A DNA stretch of 64,000 nucleotides from an uncultured Bacteroidota bacterium (GTDB lineage: Bacteria > Bacteroidota > Bacteroidia > JADZBD01), in assembly GCA_937924855.1 (NCBI GenBank), contig CALEYQ010000080.1, positions 1-64,000 of the forward strand, read 5' to 3'. The position numbers and the translations under genes are program-made. Below are positions 42,814 to 50,932 of this stretch, one piece after another. The notes below the pieces were generated by a model that saw only the letters and a program-made list of their open reading frames with translations, ran no database searches and was not told the DNA's origin. How positions within the stretch are numbered: the stretch's first letter is position 1; every line of letters begins with the position of its first letter.

Positions 42814-45800
42814 TTTTTCTTCGTTTTTTTATCAAATGCAGCCCTGTCGGGAACGGGAATGTTTTCCAGTTTGGAACCGGAAAGGGTTTTGTTAAATACG
42901 GCAAGGTCTTTTTCCATAATATCGTTGCCCTTTTTCTCGGCATCCTGAAGTTCTTTTTTCAGGGTAGAAATCATATCAATCTGTGATTGGGTGGGTTTTC
43001 CTTCAAATCCAACCACATCGCCGTAAACTTCCGAAATTCTCTCCCGCAACTTCTCTTCCCCGGTAATATTTGTTCCTTCGATTGAAGCCACAAGTGTTGT
43101 ATACAAATCATTAATTTTTTTCTCCAAAATTCTGTATTGCCCCTGGAGGGCTTTATTCTCCTTATTACTACCCGACACCGAAGCCGCCTGTTCTTTCACC
43201 GATTTAAGCCGGAATGCAAGAAAGGCCAGATCTTCCTGCATGGAAAATAACTCTTCAACTGTTTTTGCCTGGAGCTCACGTTCGGAGCGTGGCGTAATAT
43301 CACGGGGGTTAAATTTCAATTCTATTTTTTGCTCAATTTCTTTATCGCCAACAATAAGTTTGCAGGTATAGGTTCCTTCATTGCAAAGCGGGCCAAAAAA
43401 ACCGCTGAAATCAAGCTTTACTCCTTCTGCCACACGGGGAGGTTTCCGTCGCATGTCCCAGGTAACCTGATTTAATCCTTTCCGTTTGGTTCCGGGTGTA
43501 CTTCCCACTTTATTTCCTTTATCATCATAAAAATCAAGTCGTACTTCACCTTTTAAAATCCGGTTTTTCAGATAATAGTTAATGACATATTCCTCGGTAG
43601 AATTCGGGCCTGCATAGCCTCCGTTAGGAAAGGCAGAGCCATACATTCCGGTGGTAAGGAAAGAGGGTCTTGAAGGAAGGAAACTCATTTCCTTTTCCAG
43701 CACTTCTTTACTCATGCTACGAACCGGGGTTAAATCATCGATTATGATGATTCCTCTTCCGTGTGTGCCAAGGATAAGATCATGGGTCACCGGGTGTATC
43801 TGTATATCCCGCACTGCTACCGGAGGCACATTGGCCGAATAGCGGATCCAGGATTTTCCGGCATCCATACTCATATATAAACCCAATTCGGTTCCCACAA
43901 ATAACAAATCGGCATTTACAGGATCCTGTTTTACTTTATGGGCATAGCCCTGGATATCCTTGGTGGCGAGTGCCTGCCAGGATTTTCCCGCATCACGGGT
44001 AACATACACATAGGGTTTCATATCGCCCATGGCATGGTTATCAAACGTAACGAAAGCCGTGTTTTTATCGAAAGGTGAAGCATCAATACTGCTTACCCAG
44101 GTATTCAGGGGAAGTCCTTTTACATTCCGGCTGAGGTTGCTCCAGGATTTTCCTCCGTCTTTGGTAAGCTGGAGGTTGCCATCATCGGTTCCCACCCAAA
44201 TCATGTTTGCATCGAGGGGAGATTCACAAATGGCAAAGATGGTACAGTGATTTTCGGCACCGGAATTATCCACGCTCAATCCTCCCGATTTTTCCTGTTG
44301 TTGCTTCAGGGGATTGTTGGTAGTCAGATCAGGAGATGTTTTTTCCCAACTGTCGCCCTTGTTACCGGAACGATACAAATACTGAGCTCCGAAATAAATT
44401 ATTTTGGGGTTAGTGGGAGAAGTAACAATAGGGGCATTCCAATTGAAACGAAGTTTAGGCTCACCCGGAAGGGGATAAGGTTTAATTCCTTTGGATTGAT
44501 TTGTTTTCTTATTGTAGCGCTGAATATTTCCTCCCTGCCATTCGGAGTAAATGATATCGGGATCGGAAAGATCAGGTTGAACCCAGAAACCGTCTCCTCC
44601 ACCGCAATTGGTCCAGTCTTTATTTTGAATGCCGCCCGGACTTTGGCTGGGTGCGAACCAGGATCCATTATCCTGTAATCCTCCATAAACATTATAGGGA
44701 GTTTGAAGATCATAGCTGACATGGTAAAACTGAGAAACGGGCAAATTCTTATACATGGTCCAGCTGTTGCCCTTATCCAGCGAAAAATACACACCGCCAT
44801 CGGTACCAAGAATAAGGTGATTGTTATTGTTGGGGTTAATCCAAAGGGCATGATGATCGGAGTGAACCCAGCCTCCTTCGAAAGAAGCTTCTTTAAAGGA
44901 TTCTCCACCGTCGGTAGAAATGGAAAGGTTAAGGGCGGGCCGGTAAATGCGGTTGGGGTCAACCGGATCAACCATGATGAGAGAAAAATAAAAGGGCCTC
45001 CAGGTAACATTCATTCCGGTCGACTTCTTTACCCATGATTCACCTCCGTCTTTGGTGGCATAAAGGGCTGTGTTTTTCGATTCGGCAATTGCATAAAGTT
45101 TATTGGTTTCAACCGGCGAAATAGCCAAACAAATCCGGCCAAGTTCCTGACCATCGAAACCATTTTGGATTTTTTTCCAGGTCTTGCCAGCGTCGACGCT
45201 TTTAAAGAGGCCGCTTCCTTTTCCACCGCTCGAAAAAGACCAGGGTGTTCTCCGAAATTCCCAGGTGGAAGCATAAATTATATTTGAATTTTTAGGATCC
45301 ACAATAACATCAGCGCAGCCGGTTTTTGCATCAACAAACAAAATTTTAGACCAGGAGTTTCCACCATCGGTGGTTTTATATAATCCACGGTGTTTGCTGT
45401 TAGACCAAAGCGGACCCGGAGCGGCCACATAAACCACATCAGGATTGGAGGGATCGATGGCGATTTTGGAAATATGTTCCGTGCTGTCAAGGCCAACTTT
45501 TCTCCAGTTTCTTCCGCCGTCAACCGTTTTGTACAAGCCCGTGCCTATGGAAACGCTGTTTCGCATATTACTTTCTCCGGTTCCCACCCAGACCACCTCA
45601 GGATTTTTCTGATCTACCACAAGAGCACCAACCGACTGACAATACTTGTCGAATACCGGCTTAAAAACACTGCCTGCGTTTGTGGTTTTCCAGACACCAC
45701 CACCTGCGGTTCCCACATAAAATATTCTGGAGTTATTATCAACTGCATCGATGGCAGTAATTCTTCCGCTCATTTCGGCCGATCCGATTTGGCGGCCGGT

Positions 45801-45890
45801 ATAGGCCCCCAGCATAGCTGAAGTAAGTTTGGTTTGTGAAAAGGAGAATCCGGAAAGTGCACAAAAAAATAAAATGAATAGCTGCTTCAT
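42810..45890 (-). CDS. VPS10/BNR-repeat (sortilin-like) secreted protein
   Basis: Exported beta-propeller protein of 1026 aa with a signal peptide ending SGFSFSQ. The first two thirds contain many BNR/Asp-box-like repeats (S-x-D-x-G-x-x-W, e.g. KTTDGGNSWSKI, SLDKGNSWTMY, TKDGGKSWSNL), arranged as in VPS10/sortilin and glycosyl-hydrolase-like surface proteins of Bacteroidota. A C-terminal region from about 780 holds beta-sandwich and helical stretches (IEQKIELKFNPRDITPRSERELQ). No type IX tail is obvious. Function is unknown; no catalytic residues are recognised. It lies 18 bases after the LolA-like gene. Confidence 0.85.
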   Translation of the reverse strand: MKQLFILFFCALSGFSFSQTKLTSAMLGAYTGRQIGSAEMSGRITAIDAVDNNSRIFYVGTAGGGVWKTTNAGSVFKPVFDKYCQSVGALVVDQKNPEVVWVGTGESNMRNSVSIGTGLYKTVDGGRNWRKVGLDSTEHISKIAIDPSNPDVVYVAAPGPLWSNSKHRGLYKTTDGGNSWSKILFVDAKTGCADVIVDPKNSNIIYASTWEFRRTPWSFSSGGKGSGLFKSVDAGKTWKKIQNGFDGQELGRICLAISPVETNKLYAIAESKNTALYATKDGGESWVKKSTGMNVTWRPFYFSLIMVDPVDPNRIYRPALNLSISTDGGESFKEASFEGGWVHSDHHALWINPNNNNHLILGTDGGVYFSLDKGNSWTMYKNLPVSQFYHVSYDLQTPYNVYGGLQDNGSWFAPSQSPGGIQNKDWTNCGGGDGFWVQPDLSDPDIIYSEWQGGNIQRYNKKTNQSKGIKPYPLPGEPKLRFNWNAPIVTSPTNPKIIYFGAQYLYRSGNKGDSWEKTSPDLTTNNPLKQQQEKSGGLSVDNSGAENHCTIFAICESPLDANMIWVGTDDGNLQLTKDGGKSWSNLSRNVKGLPLNTWVSSIDASPFDKNTAFVTFDNHAMGDMKPYVYVTRDAGKSWQALATKDIQGYAHKVKQDPVNADLLFVGTELGLYMSMDAGKSWIRYSANVPPVAVRDIQIHPVTHDLILGTHGRGIIIIDDLTPVRSMSKEVLEKEMSFLPSRPSFLTTGMYGSAFPNGGYAGPNSTEEYVINYYLKNRILKGEVRLDFYDDKGNKVGSTPGTKRKGLNQVTWDMRRKPPRVAEGVKLDFSGFFGPLCNEGTYTCKLIVGDKEIEQKIELKFNPRDITPRSERELQAKTVEELFSMQEDLAFLAFRLKSVKEQAASVSGSNKENKALQGQYRILEKKINDLYTTLVASIEGTNITGEEKLRERISEVYGDVVGFEGKPTQSQIDMISTLKKELQDAEKKGNDIMEKDLAVFNKTLSGSKLENIPVPDRAAFDKKTKKN

Positions 45891-45908
45891 AATAAATGGG
45901 GTTCGGGG

Positions 45909-46637
45909 TTATTTTTTTTCGGGGAAAACAAACTTTTCTTCTTCCAGGGGAATATCAAATTCCACATTATCAATTTTTACCTGGGAAACCATTTTACCGC
46001 CCGACATGCTTTCAATAATAAAGGGCATAACGATGCCGTTCACGGTGCGGAAATCACTGTATTGAGTTTCGCTTTCCACTTCTTTGTCCTCAAATTTCAC
46101 CATGGAGGTGGTTTTGAGCAACAACCAGGTTTCGGAATCGATAAAGTGATAGGAAATATCGCCATCGGGTTTCATAATCATAATTTGATATACTTCAACA
46201 CCTTCGAGGTCATCGGTTCCGATGTATTCAGCTTTCCAACCCTTTTCTTTGTAAACAGCAAGTTCATTTTCAATTACCAGTCCGTCTTTAAATCCTTTAA
46301 CCTGTTCCTCGTTCATTTTACGCGGTTCTTTCGAACCCTGAAAAGGATTTATCATCCAGCCAACCTGGGATTTGGCATCATAAGCCTGAACCATGGTTAA
46401 TCCCTGGATGGTTACTTCAAGACGGGAGTACCCCGGCCGTTTTACCACCTGGGAAAAAGGAAATTCAAAACTGCCGAAGAGATTTTTTCCGGAAGTTTTC
46501 ATAGATTGAATTTTTTTCCAGCTGTCTTTGCCACCGATGGCTTTCAGGTGGTTGGAAATAATTTCATCCAGGGTTATTGCAGGGGCGGTTCCGGATAAAA
46601 AAAACAGGACCAGAACCAGGGGAAGTAATCGTTTCAT
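45909..46637 (-). CDS. LolA-like outer-membrane lipoprotein-sorting-type protein
   Basis: A 242-aa periplasmic protein with a signal peptide (cleavage near TAPA, residue 20), then a LolA/LolB-like half-barrel: AIGGKDSWKKIQSMKTSGKN, VQAYDAKSQVGWMINPFQGSKEPR, and a final VEFDIPLEEEKFVFP. This group is common in Bacteroidota as a family related to LolA but with different targets. It forms an operon with the VPS10/BNR gene, and may serve that protein. TATTTTTG (46667-46660 on the minus strand) is a promoter candidate. Confidence 0.75.
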   Translation of the reverse strand: MKRLLPLVLVLFFLSGTAPAITLDEIISNHLKAIGGKDSWKKIQSMKTSGKNLFGSFEFPFSQVVKRPGYSRLEVTIQGLTMVQAYDAKSQVGWMINPFQGSKEPRKMNEEQVKGFKDGLVIENELAVYKEKGWKAEYIGTDDLEGVEVYQIMIMKPDGDISYHFIDSETWLLLKTTSMVKFEDKEVESETQYSDFRTVNGIVMPFIIESMSGGKMVSQVKIDNVEFDIPLEEEKFVFPEKK

Positions 46638-46659
46638 AGGCGGAATTTTTGATTCGAAA

Positions 46660-46667
46660 CAAAAATA
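46660..46667 (-). promoter_or_regulatory. -7 element upstream of the LolA-like gene
   Basis: TATTTTTG on the minus strand, 22 bases before the ATG at 46637. No -33 TTG is seen. Confidence 0.45.
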
Positions 46668-46794
46668 AAAGAACCCTGAAAAAATCAGATACCGTCCATC
46701 AGGTTATTTTACCGCGCGACCTGAATTTCAGTAATCACAATAAATGAAAGGCGTCTGAGTACTAGCAAATTAGGAGATGGCACATGACAAAAAC

Positions 46795-46828
46795 TACAGA
46801 ATTCATACAGAATTTAGGTCTACTTTTA
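46795..46828 (+). promoter_or_regulatory. 11-bp direct repeat and promoter of the two-component operon
   Basis: TACAGAATTCA (46795-46805) and TACAGAATTTA (46806-46816) are contiguous 11-mers, identical at 10 of 11 bases. A TACTTTTA element (46821-46828; TAnnTTTG with a final A) follows, then CGCT and the GTG at 46833. OmpR-class regulators bind direct repeats one helical turn apart, so this is a candidate autoregulatory site. The rest of the 46638-46832 gap shows nothing clear. Confidence 0.6.
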
Positions 46829-46832
46829 CGCT

Positions 46833-47513
46833 GTGAAACTGCTCATAATAGAAGATGAATCGGATTTAAGGCAGGCACTGGGTCAATATTTTACTGAAAT
46901 GGGTGCCCGGGTTGAGCAGGCATCCGATTTCAATGAAGGATTACAAAAAGCCCATGCGTATGACTACGATTGTTTGTTGCTTGACATTTCGCTGCCTCTG
47001 GGAAGCGGGATGGATATTCTGAAATCCTTGAAAAAAGAAAAACCCAACACTGCCATCATTATTATTTCGGCTAAAAATTCTTTATCGGATAAAATAACCG
47101 GATTGGATTTGGGAGCTGATGATTACGTATCCAAACCCTTTCATTTTCCTGAATTAAATGCACGGGTAAAGGCCTTAATCCGCAGGAAGCAATTTTCAGG
47201 CGACAATAAAATTGAGCTTGGAGATTTGACCATCCATCCCGATGAGAGATCCGTATTGCACAAAAATTTACCCATTGAATTAACCGCCAAAGAGTTTGAT
47301 ATTCTCCTTTTTTTTGCAGCCAACAGAAACCGGGTAATTACCAAACAGGCCATTGCGGAGCATCTTTGGGGCGACCATATGGATCAGGCCGACAGTCATG
47401 ATTTTTTGTACTCTCAGATAAAAAATCTCCGAAAAAAACTCCAGGAAACCACCCTTGCGGGGAGCATAAAAACCGTATATGGTTTGGGATATAAATTTTC
47501 ATTTGAAGCATGA
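46833..47513 (+). CDS. OmpR/PhoB-family response regulator
   Basis: Two-component transcription factor of 226 aa. The receiver domain starts MKLLIIEDESDL and has the phospho-acceptor Asp in LLLDISLP near residue 51, with a conserved Lys in VSKPFHFPEL near 101. The winged-helix effector domain (from about 130) has LTAKEFDILLFFAANRNRVITKQAI and TVYGLGYKF. GTG 46833 must be the start because the receiver strand begins there. It overlaps the kinase gene by 4 bases (ATGA) and an 11-bp direct repeat lies at its promoter. Confidence 0.95.
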   Translation: MKLLIIEDESDLRQALGQYFTEMGARVEQASDFNEGLQKAHAYDYDCLLLDISLPLGSGMDILKSLKKEKPNTAIIIISAKNSLSDKITGLDLGADDYVSKPFHFPELNARVKALIRRKQFSGDNKIELGDLTIHPDERSVLHKNLPIELTAKEFDILLFFAANRNRVITKQAIAEHLWGDHMDQADSHDFLYSQIKNLRKKLQETTLAGSIKTVYGLGYKFSFEA

Positions 47514-48787
47514 AACTTACCACCAAAACGGCTTTATTAAACTTGTTGTTTATCCTTCCTGTTTTAACTCTGGGGGGTTGGATGGCCTGGTACCTGATAA
47601 CCAAAGAAATCCGGCAAAACACCGATGAGCGACTTTTAAGCCGAAAACAAAGAATTGAAAACCGTCTGAGTTCCGGGGACAGCACTTTGTTTAAACAATC
47701 CGACTCAGATTCCCTGTTAATTATTACGGAAACTACTTCCGGCCAAAATAACTCACTTTCTTTTTATGACACCCTGATTTACGACAGGTTTGAAAGGGAG
47801 GAAGTACCCTTCCGCAAGTTGGTCTGGACGGAAACCCTGGGTTCGAAAAATTACTCTTTTACCTTGCTGCAGGCCGGACTTGAAGAAGACGATTTAACAG
47901 AAGGAGTTATTACTTCCCTGCTGGTCGTATTTTTTTCTTTGCTGGTTTTAATTCCCCTGCTTACATTTTTAATTTCAGGGAAACTCTGGAAGCCTTTTTA
48001 CGAAAGCCTTGAAAAAATAAAAGGCTATCGTCTGGGCGACCCTGCGCCGGAATTCAGAAATAGCAACACCACCGAATTTAAACGATTAAATCTTGTGCTT
48101 TCGGAATGGAGCGCAAAAATGAGGACCGACTATCAAAATCTCAGGGAATTCACCGAAAATGCAAGTCACGAAATCCAAACCCCGCTTGCGGTTATTCAAA
48201 GTCAGCTAGACCTACTCGCCCAATCCGAAAAATTAGGCGAAACAGAATATGACCTGTTGGCAAAAATCCAGGATTCAATCAGCCGGATGTCGGTTCTCAA
48301 TAAAAATCTGTTGTTACTGGCGAAAATTGAAAATGCAATTCCTGATAAGAATCACTCCACGCCTCTCTTGCCCCTGATCGAAAAACAAAAGGAACATTTT
48401 TCAGATAAAATTTCTGCTTTAGCCCTTTCATTTCAGGTTTCGGAAGATTCCTTTCCAAATCTTCCCATAGAAGATTGGCTGGCCGAGGTGCTGGTGTCAA
48501 ACCTGGTCAAAAATGCCATTTGGCATAATAAAAAGGGAGGAAGAATAATTATTAAGCCATTGACTTCGGGATTTGCCATAGAAAACTCAGGCGAGGAAAA
48601 TCCGCTTCCGGCCAGAAGCCTTTTTTCCCGATTTAAAAAATGGGGGAATAAAAAAGAGGGCAACGGGTTGGGACTGGCTCTTATTAAATCAGTAACCGAA
48701 ATCTCAGGTGGTAAGGTAAATTATTACTTTTCGGAATCTTTTCACCGGTTTGAAGTTACATTTCCCTCCAGAATTGCTACAGAATAG
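47510..48787 (+). CDS. Sensor histidine kinase, partner of the upstream regulator
   Basis: Membrane sensor kinase of 425 aa with two helices (about residues 9-28 and 137-160) flanking a periplasmic sensor of about 105 residues. The HisKA site is in FTENASHEIQTPLAVIQSQL near residue 222. The HATPase domain has NLVKNAIWHNKKGG, a degenerate G1 region (GFAIENSGEENPL) and GNGLGLALIKSVTEISGG. Overlap with the regulator gene and a downstream PepSY-like protein suggest an envelope-stress or metal/peptide sensing unit, but the signal is unknown. Confidence 0.93.
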   Translation: MKLTTKTALLNLLFILPVLTLGGWMAWYLITKEIRQNTDERLLSRKQRIENRLSSGDSTLFKQSDSDSLLIITETTSGQNNSLSFYDTLIYDRFEREEVPFRKLVWTETLGSKNYSFTLLQAGLEEDDLTEGVITSLLVVFFSLLVLIPLLTFLISGKLWKPFYESLEKIKGYRLGDPAPEFRNSNTTEFKRLNLVLSEWSAKMRTDYQNLREFTENASHEIQTPLAVIQSQLDLLAQSEKLGETEYDLLAKIQDSISRMSVLNKNLLLLAKIENAIPDKNHSTPLLPLIEKQKEHFSDKISALALSFQVSEDSFPNLPIEDWLAEVLVSNLVKNAIWHNKKGGRIIIKPLTSGFAIENSGEENPLPARSLFSRFKKWGNKKEGNGLGLALIKSVTEISGGKVNYYFSESFHRFEVTFPSRIATE

Positions 48788-48822
48788 GGCTATAACATTG
48801 TATAAATAAAAAAACAAACGCC

Positions 48823-49278
48823 ATGAAAAAACTAATTGTGTTAACAGCCATTCTGGGTTCATTCACCCTGGGCTACAGTCAAAAAATCAATGAAACAGAT
48901 GTCCCCGGACCGGTAAAGGAAAACTTTAAGAAAAATTATCCTCAGGCTTCAGGGGTAAAGTGGGAAAAGGAAAACGAAAACTATGAAGGATCCTTCAAGG
49001 AATCCGGTAAAGAGATTTCCGCAGTTTTCGACGCATCAGGCAAATTCCTTCAAAAAGAAATCGAAATTGCCGTATCCGATCTCCCTTCAAAGGTATCGGA
49101 ATATGTAAACAAGACTTACCCCGGTTTCAATCTCGATGAGGCTTCAAAAATCACCGACGCTTCCGGAAAAGTGTTTTATGAAGTTGAAATTGAAAAGGGA
49201 AAGGAAGAAGCTGAATTGATTTTTGATGAATCGGGCAACTTCCTGAAGAAGGAAGCGGAAAGCGGAGATGACGACTAA
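48823..49278 (+). CDS. PepSY-like periplasmic protein
   Basis: A 151-aa exported protein with a signal peptide ending FTLGYSQ. Two related modules follow, each with the pattern V-P-x-x-V-x-x-x-F-x-x-x-Y-P-x-A ... W-E-x-E: DVPGPVKENFKKNYPQASGVKWEKENENYEG, written in parts as VKENFKKNYPQA and VSEYVNKTYPGF. This is the DUF2874/PepSY-like layout, often encoded next to two-component systems in Bacteroidota. It is a likely target of the kinase/regulator pair upstream, 35 bases away. Confidence 0.82.
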   Translation: MKKLIVLTAILGSFTLGYSQKINETDVPGPVKENFKKNYPQASGVKWEKENENYEGSFKESGKEISAVFDASGKFLQKEIEIAVSDLPSKVSEYVNKTYPGFNLDEASKITDASGKVFYEVEIEKGKEEAELIFDESGNFLKKEAESGDDD

Positions 49279-49282
49279 TGCC

Positions 49283-49315
49283 AAAAAAACCCTGGAAAAT
49301 TCCGGGGTTTTTTTA
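49283..49315 (+). terminator. Bidirectional terminator after the PepSY-like gene
   Basis: A-rich left arm AAAAAAACCCTGG pairs with CCGGGGTTTTTTT (one T-G pair), with loop AAAATT. It lies between convergent genes; the stop of the deiodinase-like gene is in its T tract. Confidence 0.85.
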
Positions 49316-50287
49316 TTGCTTTATTATCTTTTTTACCCGATATCCTTCCCTTCCTGTAAGCTTCACATAATATACTCCCGGGGCCCGGGAATTCAGATCG
49401 AAAAGAAATCTATCCCGGTTTATCTGTTCTTCCAGAATTACTTTTCCGGTGGCATCAATTACTTCTGCGGTTTCAAAACTGCCCGGCGACAATTCCACCA
49501 TAAAATGTCCATTTCCGGGATTTGGAAACACAGAAAAATCGGGTAGTGAGCCTGTAGGAGGAATGGAGAGCATATTCAACAAACTGTCGATATCATTATA
49601 CATATTATATACGCCGGTTTTATGAAACCATCCGTGCTTTACAAAAATGGTTCCGTTCGGGCGGAGCAAAAAGCCCGAGTTTGGAGCCGTACCAAAATTG
49701 GTCCACCAGGCATTGCAAGGCCCATCAATAATTATAGGCGCGTTATTGGTCATGTTGTTAACCATGGTTTGAACCAGATTCTTGCGCTGCAAATAAGTAG
49801 TAGGCTGATTGTATAAAATACCCGCCTGTTGATTTTGTCCTGTTACCCAAACCGTACCACTATACGGAGAAGGGTCGGGAGAGTTAGGGTGAGCCTCCAC
49901 AATATATACCTGGAATATTTTAATTGCGCTTCCATATTGGGTAAGCATGTTATTAATATCGGTAACCTTAGTCCGGTAAATGGGGCAGGTATAGTTAGCT
50001 CCCACCAGAAGGATGGGTTTCCCATCGAGTAATTCCGTTAAAATATCAACCGAGTCGCCGTTTAATTTATACAACTTAAAATGGGGAATGGTGTCGCCGG
50101 TTTGGAGTCCGGGGGTATTATAGGTATTGTCGGGGTCGATGTAAGTAGGAATATTACAAACAGGATCACCATCGTTGGGTCTGGAATTCAGTCCGATAGA
50201 AGGTTTTAGCACAATTTGTGAATAACCTGAGAGGCTGAAACACAAAAAAAATAGAGTAATTTTGCCGGCGAGTAAAAGGGGTTTCAT
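49313..50287 (-). CDS. Deiodinase-like thioredoxin-fold protein with T9SS type A sorting domain
   Basis: Secreted 324-aa protein. A signal peptide (ending SLSGYSQ) leads to a thioredoxin-fold domain resembling the iodothyronine deiodinase family: LLVGANYTCPIYRTKVTDIN near residue 93 matches the deiodinase active site, with Cys in the Sec position, and FQVYIVEAHPNSPD near 127 matches the conserved EAHP signature. The last 75 residues (FSVFPNPGNGHFMVE ... APGVYYVKLTG ... KKIIKQ) are a type A sorting domain. True iodine chemistry is not implied; peroxiredoxin-like activity is as likely. Confidence 0.82.
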   Translation of the reverse strand: MKPLLLAGKITLFFLCFSLSGYSQIVLKPSIGLNSRPNDGDPVCNIPTYIDPDNTYNTPGLQTGDTIPHFKLYKLNGDSVDILTELLDGKPILLVGANYTCPIYRTKVTDINNMLTQYGSAIKIFQVYIVEAHPNSPDPSPYSGTVWVTGQNQQAGILYNQPTTYLQRKNLVQTMVNNMTNNAPIIIDGPCNAWWTNFGTAPNSGFLLRPNGTIFVKHGWFHKTGVYNMYNDIDSLLNMLSIPPTGSLPDFSVFPNPGNGHFMVELSPGSFETAEVIDATGKVILEEQINRDRFLFDLNSRAPGVYYVKLTGREGYRVKKIIKQ

Positions 50288-50322
50288 AGCTTCTTTTTTG
50301 ATTAGACTAATTTAAGTCAAAA

Positions 50323-50901
50323 ATGTTTAAGAAGAAAGTTTGGAAAAAAGTTTGGAACCAAGTAACTGGAAATAAGGGCATTCTTCTCTTATTTCTGGGA
50401 CTGGTTTGCCCTACCCTTTCCATTCAGTCGGGTCCGGGAGCGCATGAAACAGGAATTGAAGGAGGAGAAAAAACAGAGGAGATTTCAATCCCAAAACCTG
50501 ACAAAAAAGACAGCTTGTTATTTTTTGCCTACAGGTACATTGGTACTCCTTATAAATATGCTGGTACAAGTCCGAAAGGTTTCGATTGTTCCGGTTTCGT
50601 TTTTTACGTTTTTAAAAATCATGGGGTTGAAATTCCACGAACCTCCCGCGATATGGGAAGATTGGGTCGTGAAGTTCCGCGTGACAGTGCAAAGAAGGGC
50701 GATGTGATTTTATTTTTAGGAACCAATGCATCCAACAAAACCATCGGACATGCGGGTATTGTTTGCGGGGCAGATGCAGATGATCTTCAATTTATCCACA
50801 GCTCTTCGAACCGGAAATCGGGAGGTGTGATTTTATCCTGTATGAAGGACTCGCCCTACTACCAGAAACGGTTTGTAAAGATTGTAAGGTTTGAAATGTA
50901 A
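50323..50901 (+). CDS. NlpC/P60 family cell-wall hydrolase
   Basis: Exported cysteine peptidase of 192 aa that probably cuts peptidoglycan stem peptides. An N-terminal signal/anchor (GILLLFLGLVCPTLSIQ, residues 19-36) is followed by the NlpC/P60 domain: YIGTPYKYAGTSPKGFDCSGFV with the catalytic Cys near residue 89, GHAGIV with the catalytic His near 145, and FIHSSSNRKSGGV. There is no SH3 or LysM domain. It lies divergent from the deiodinase-like gene. Confidence 0.92.
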   Translation: MFKKKVWKKVWNQVTGNKGILLLFLGLVCPTLSIQSGPGAHETGIEGGEKTEEISIPKPDKKDSLLFFAYRYIGTPYKYAGTSPKGFDCSGFVFYVFKNHGVEIPRTSRDMGRLGREVPRDSAKKGDVILFLGTNASNKTIGHAGIVCGADADDLQFIHSSSNRKSGGVILSCMKDSPYYQKRFVKIVRFEM

Positions 50902-50932
50902 AAGCCCCGCGAAATTTGCGGGGCTTTTTTGT
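50900..50932 (+). terminator. Terminator between NlpC/P60 and the convergent type IX cargo gene
   Basis: Stem AAAAGCCCCGC / GCGGGGCTTTT with 7-base loop GAAATTT, then TT. Perfect pairing; probably bidirectional. Confidence 0.88.

Noticed and set aside
44399..45010. 203-aa ORF in another minus-strand frame of the VPS10/BNR gene
   Set aside because: Out-of-frame reading of conserved Asp-box repeats.
50304..50317. GACT/AGTC palindrome between the deiodinase-like and NlpC/P60 genes as an operator
   Set aside because: Only four bases per arm; such sites arise by chance and no second copy is seen.
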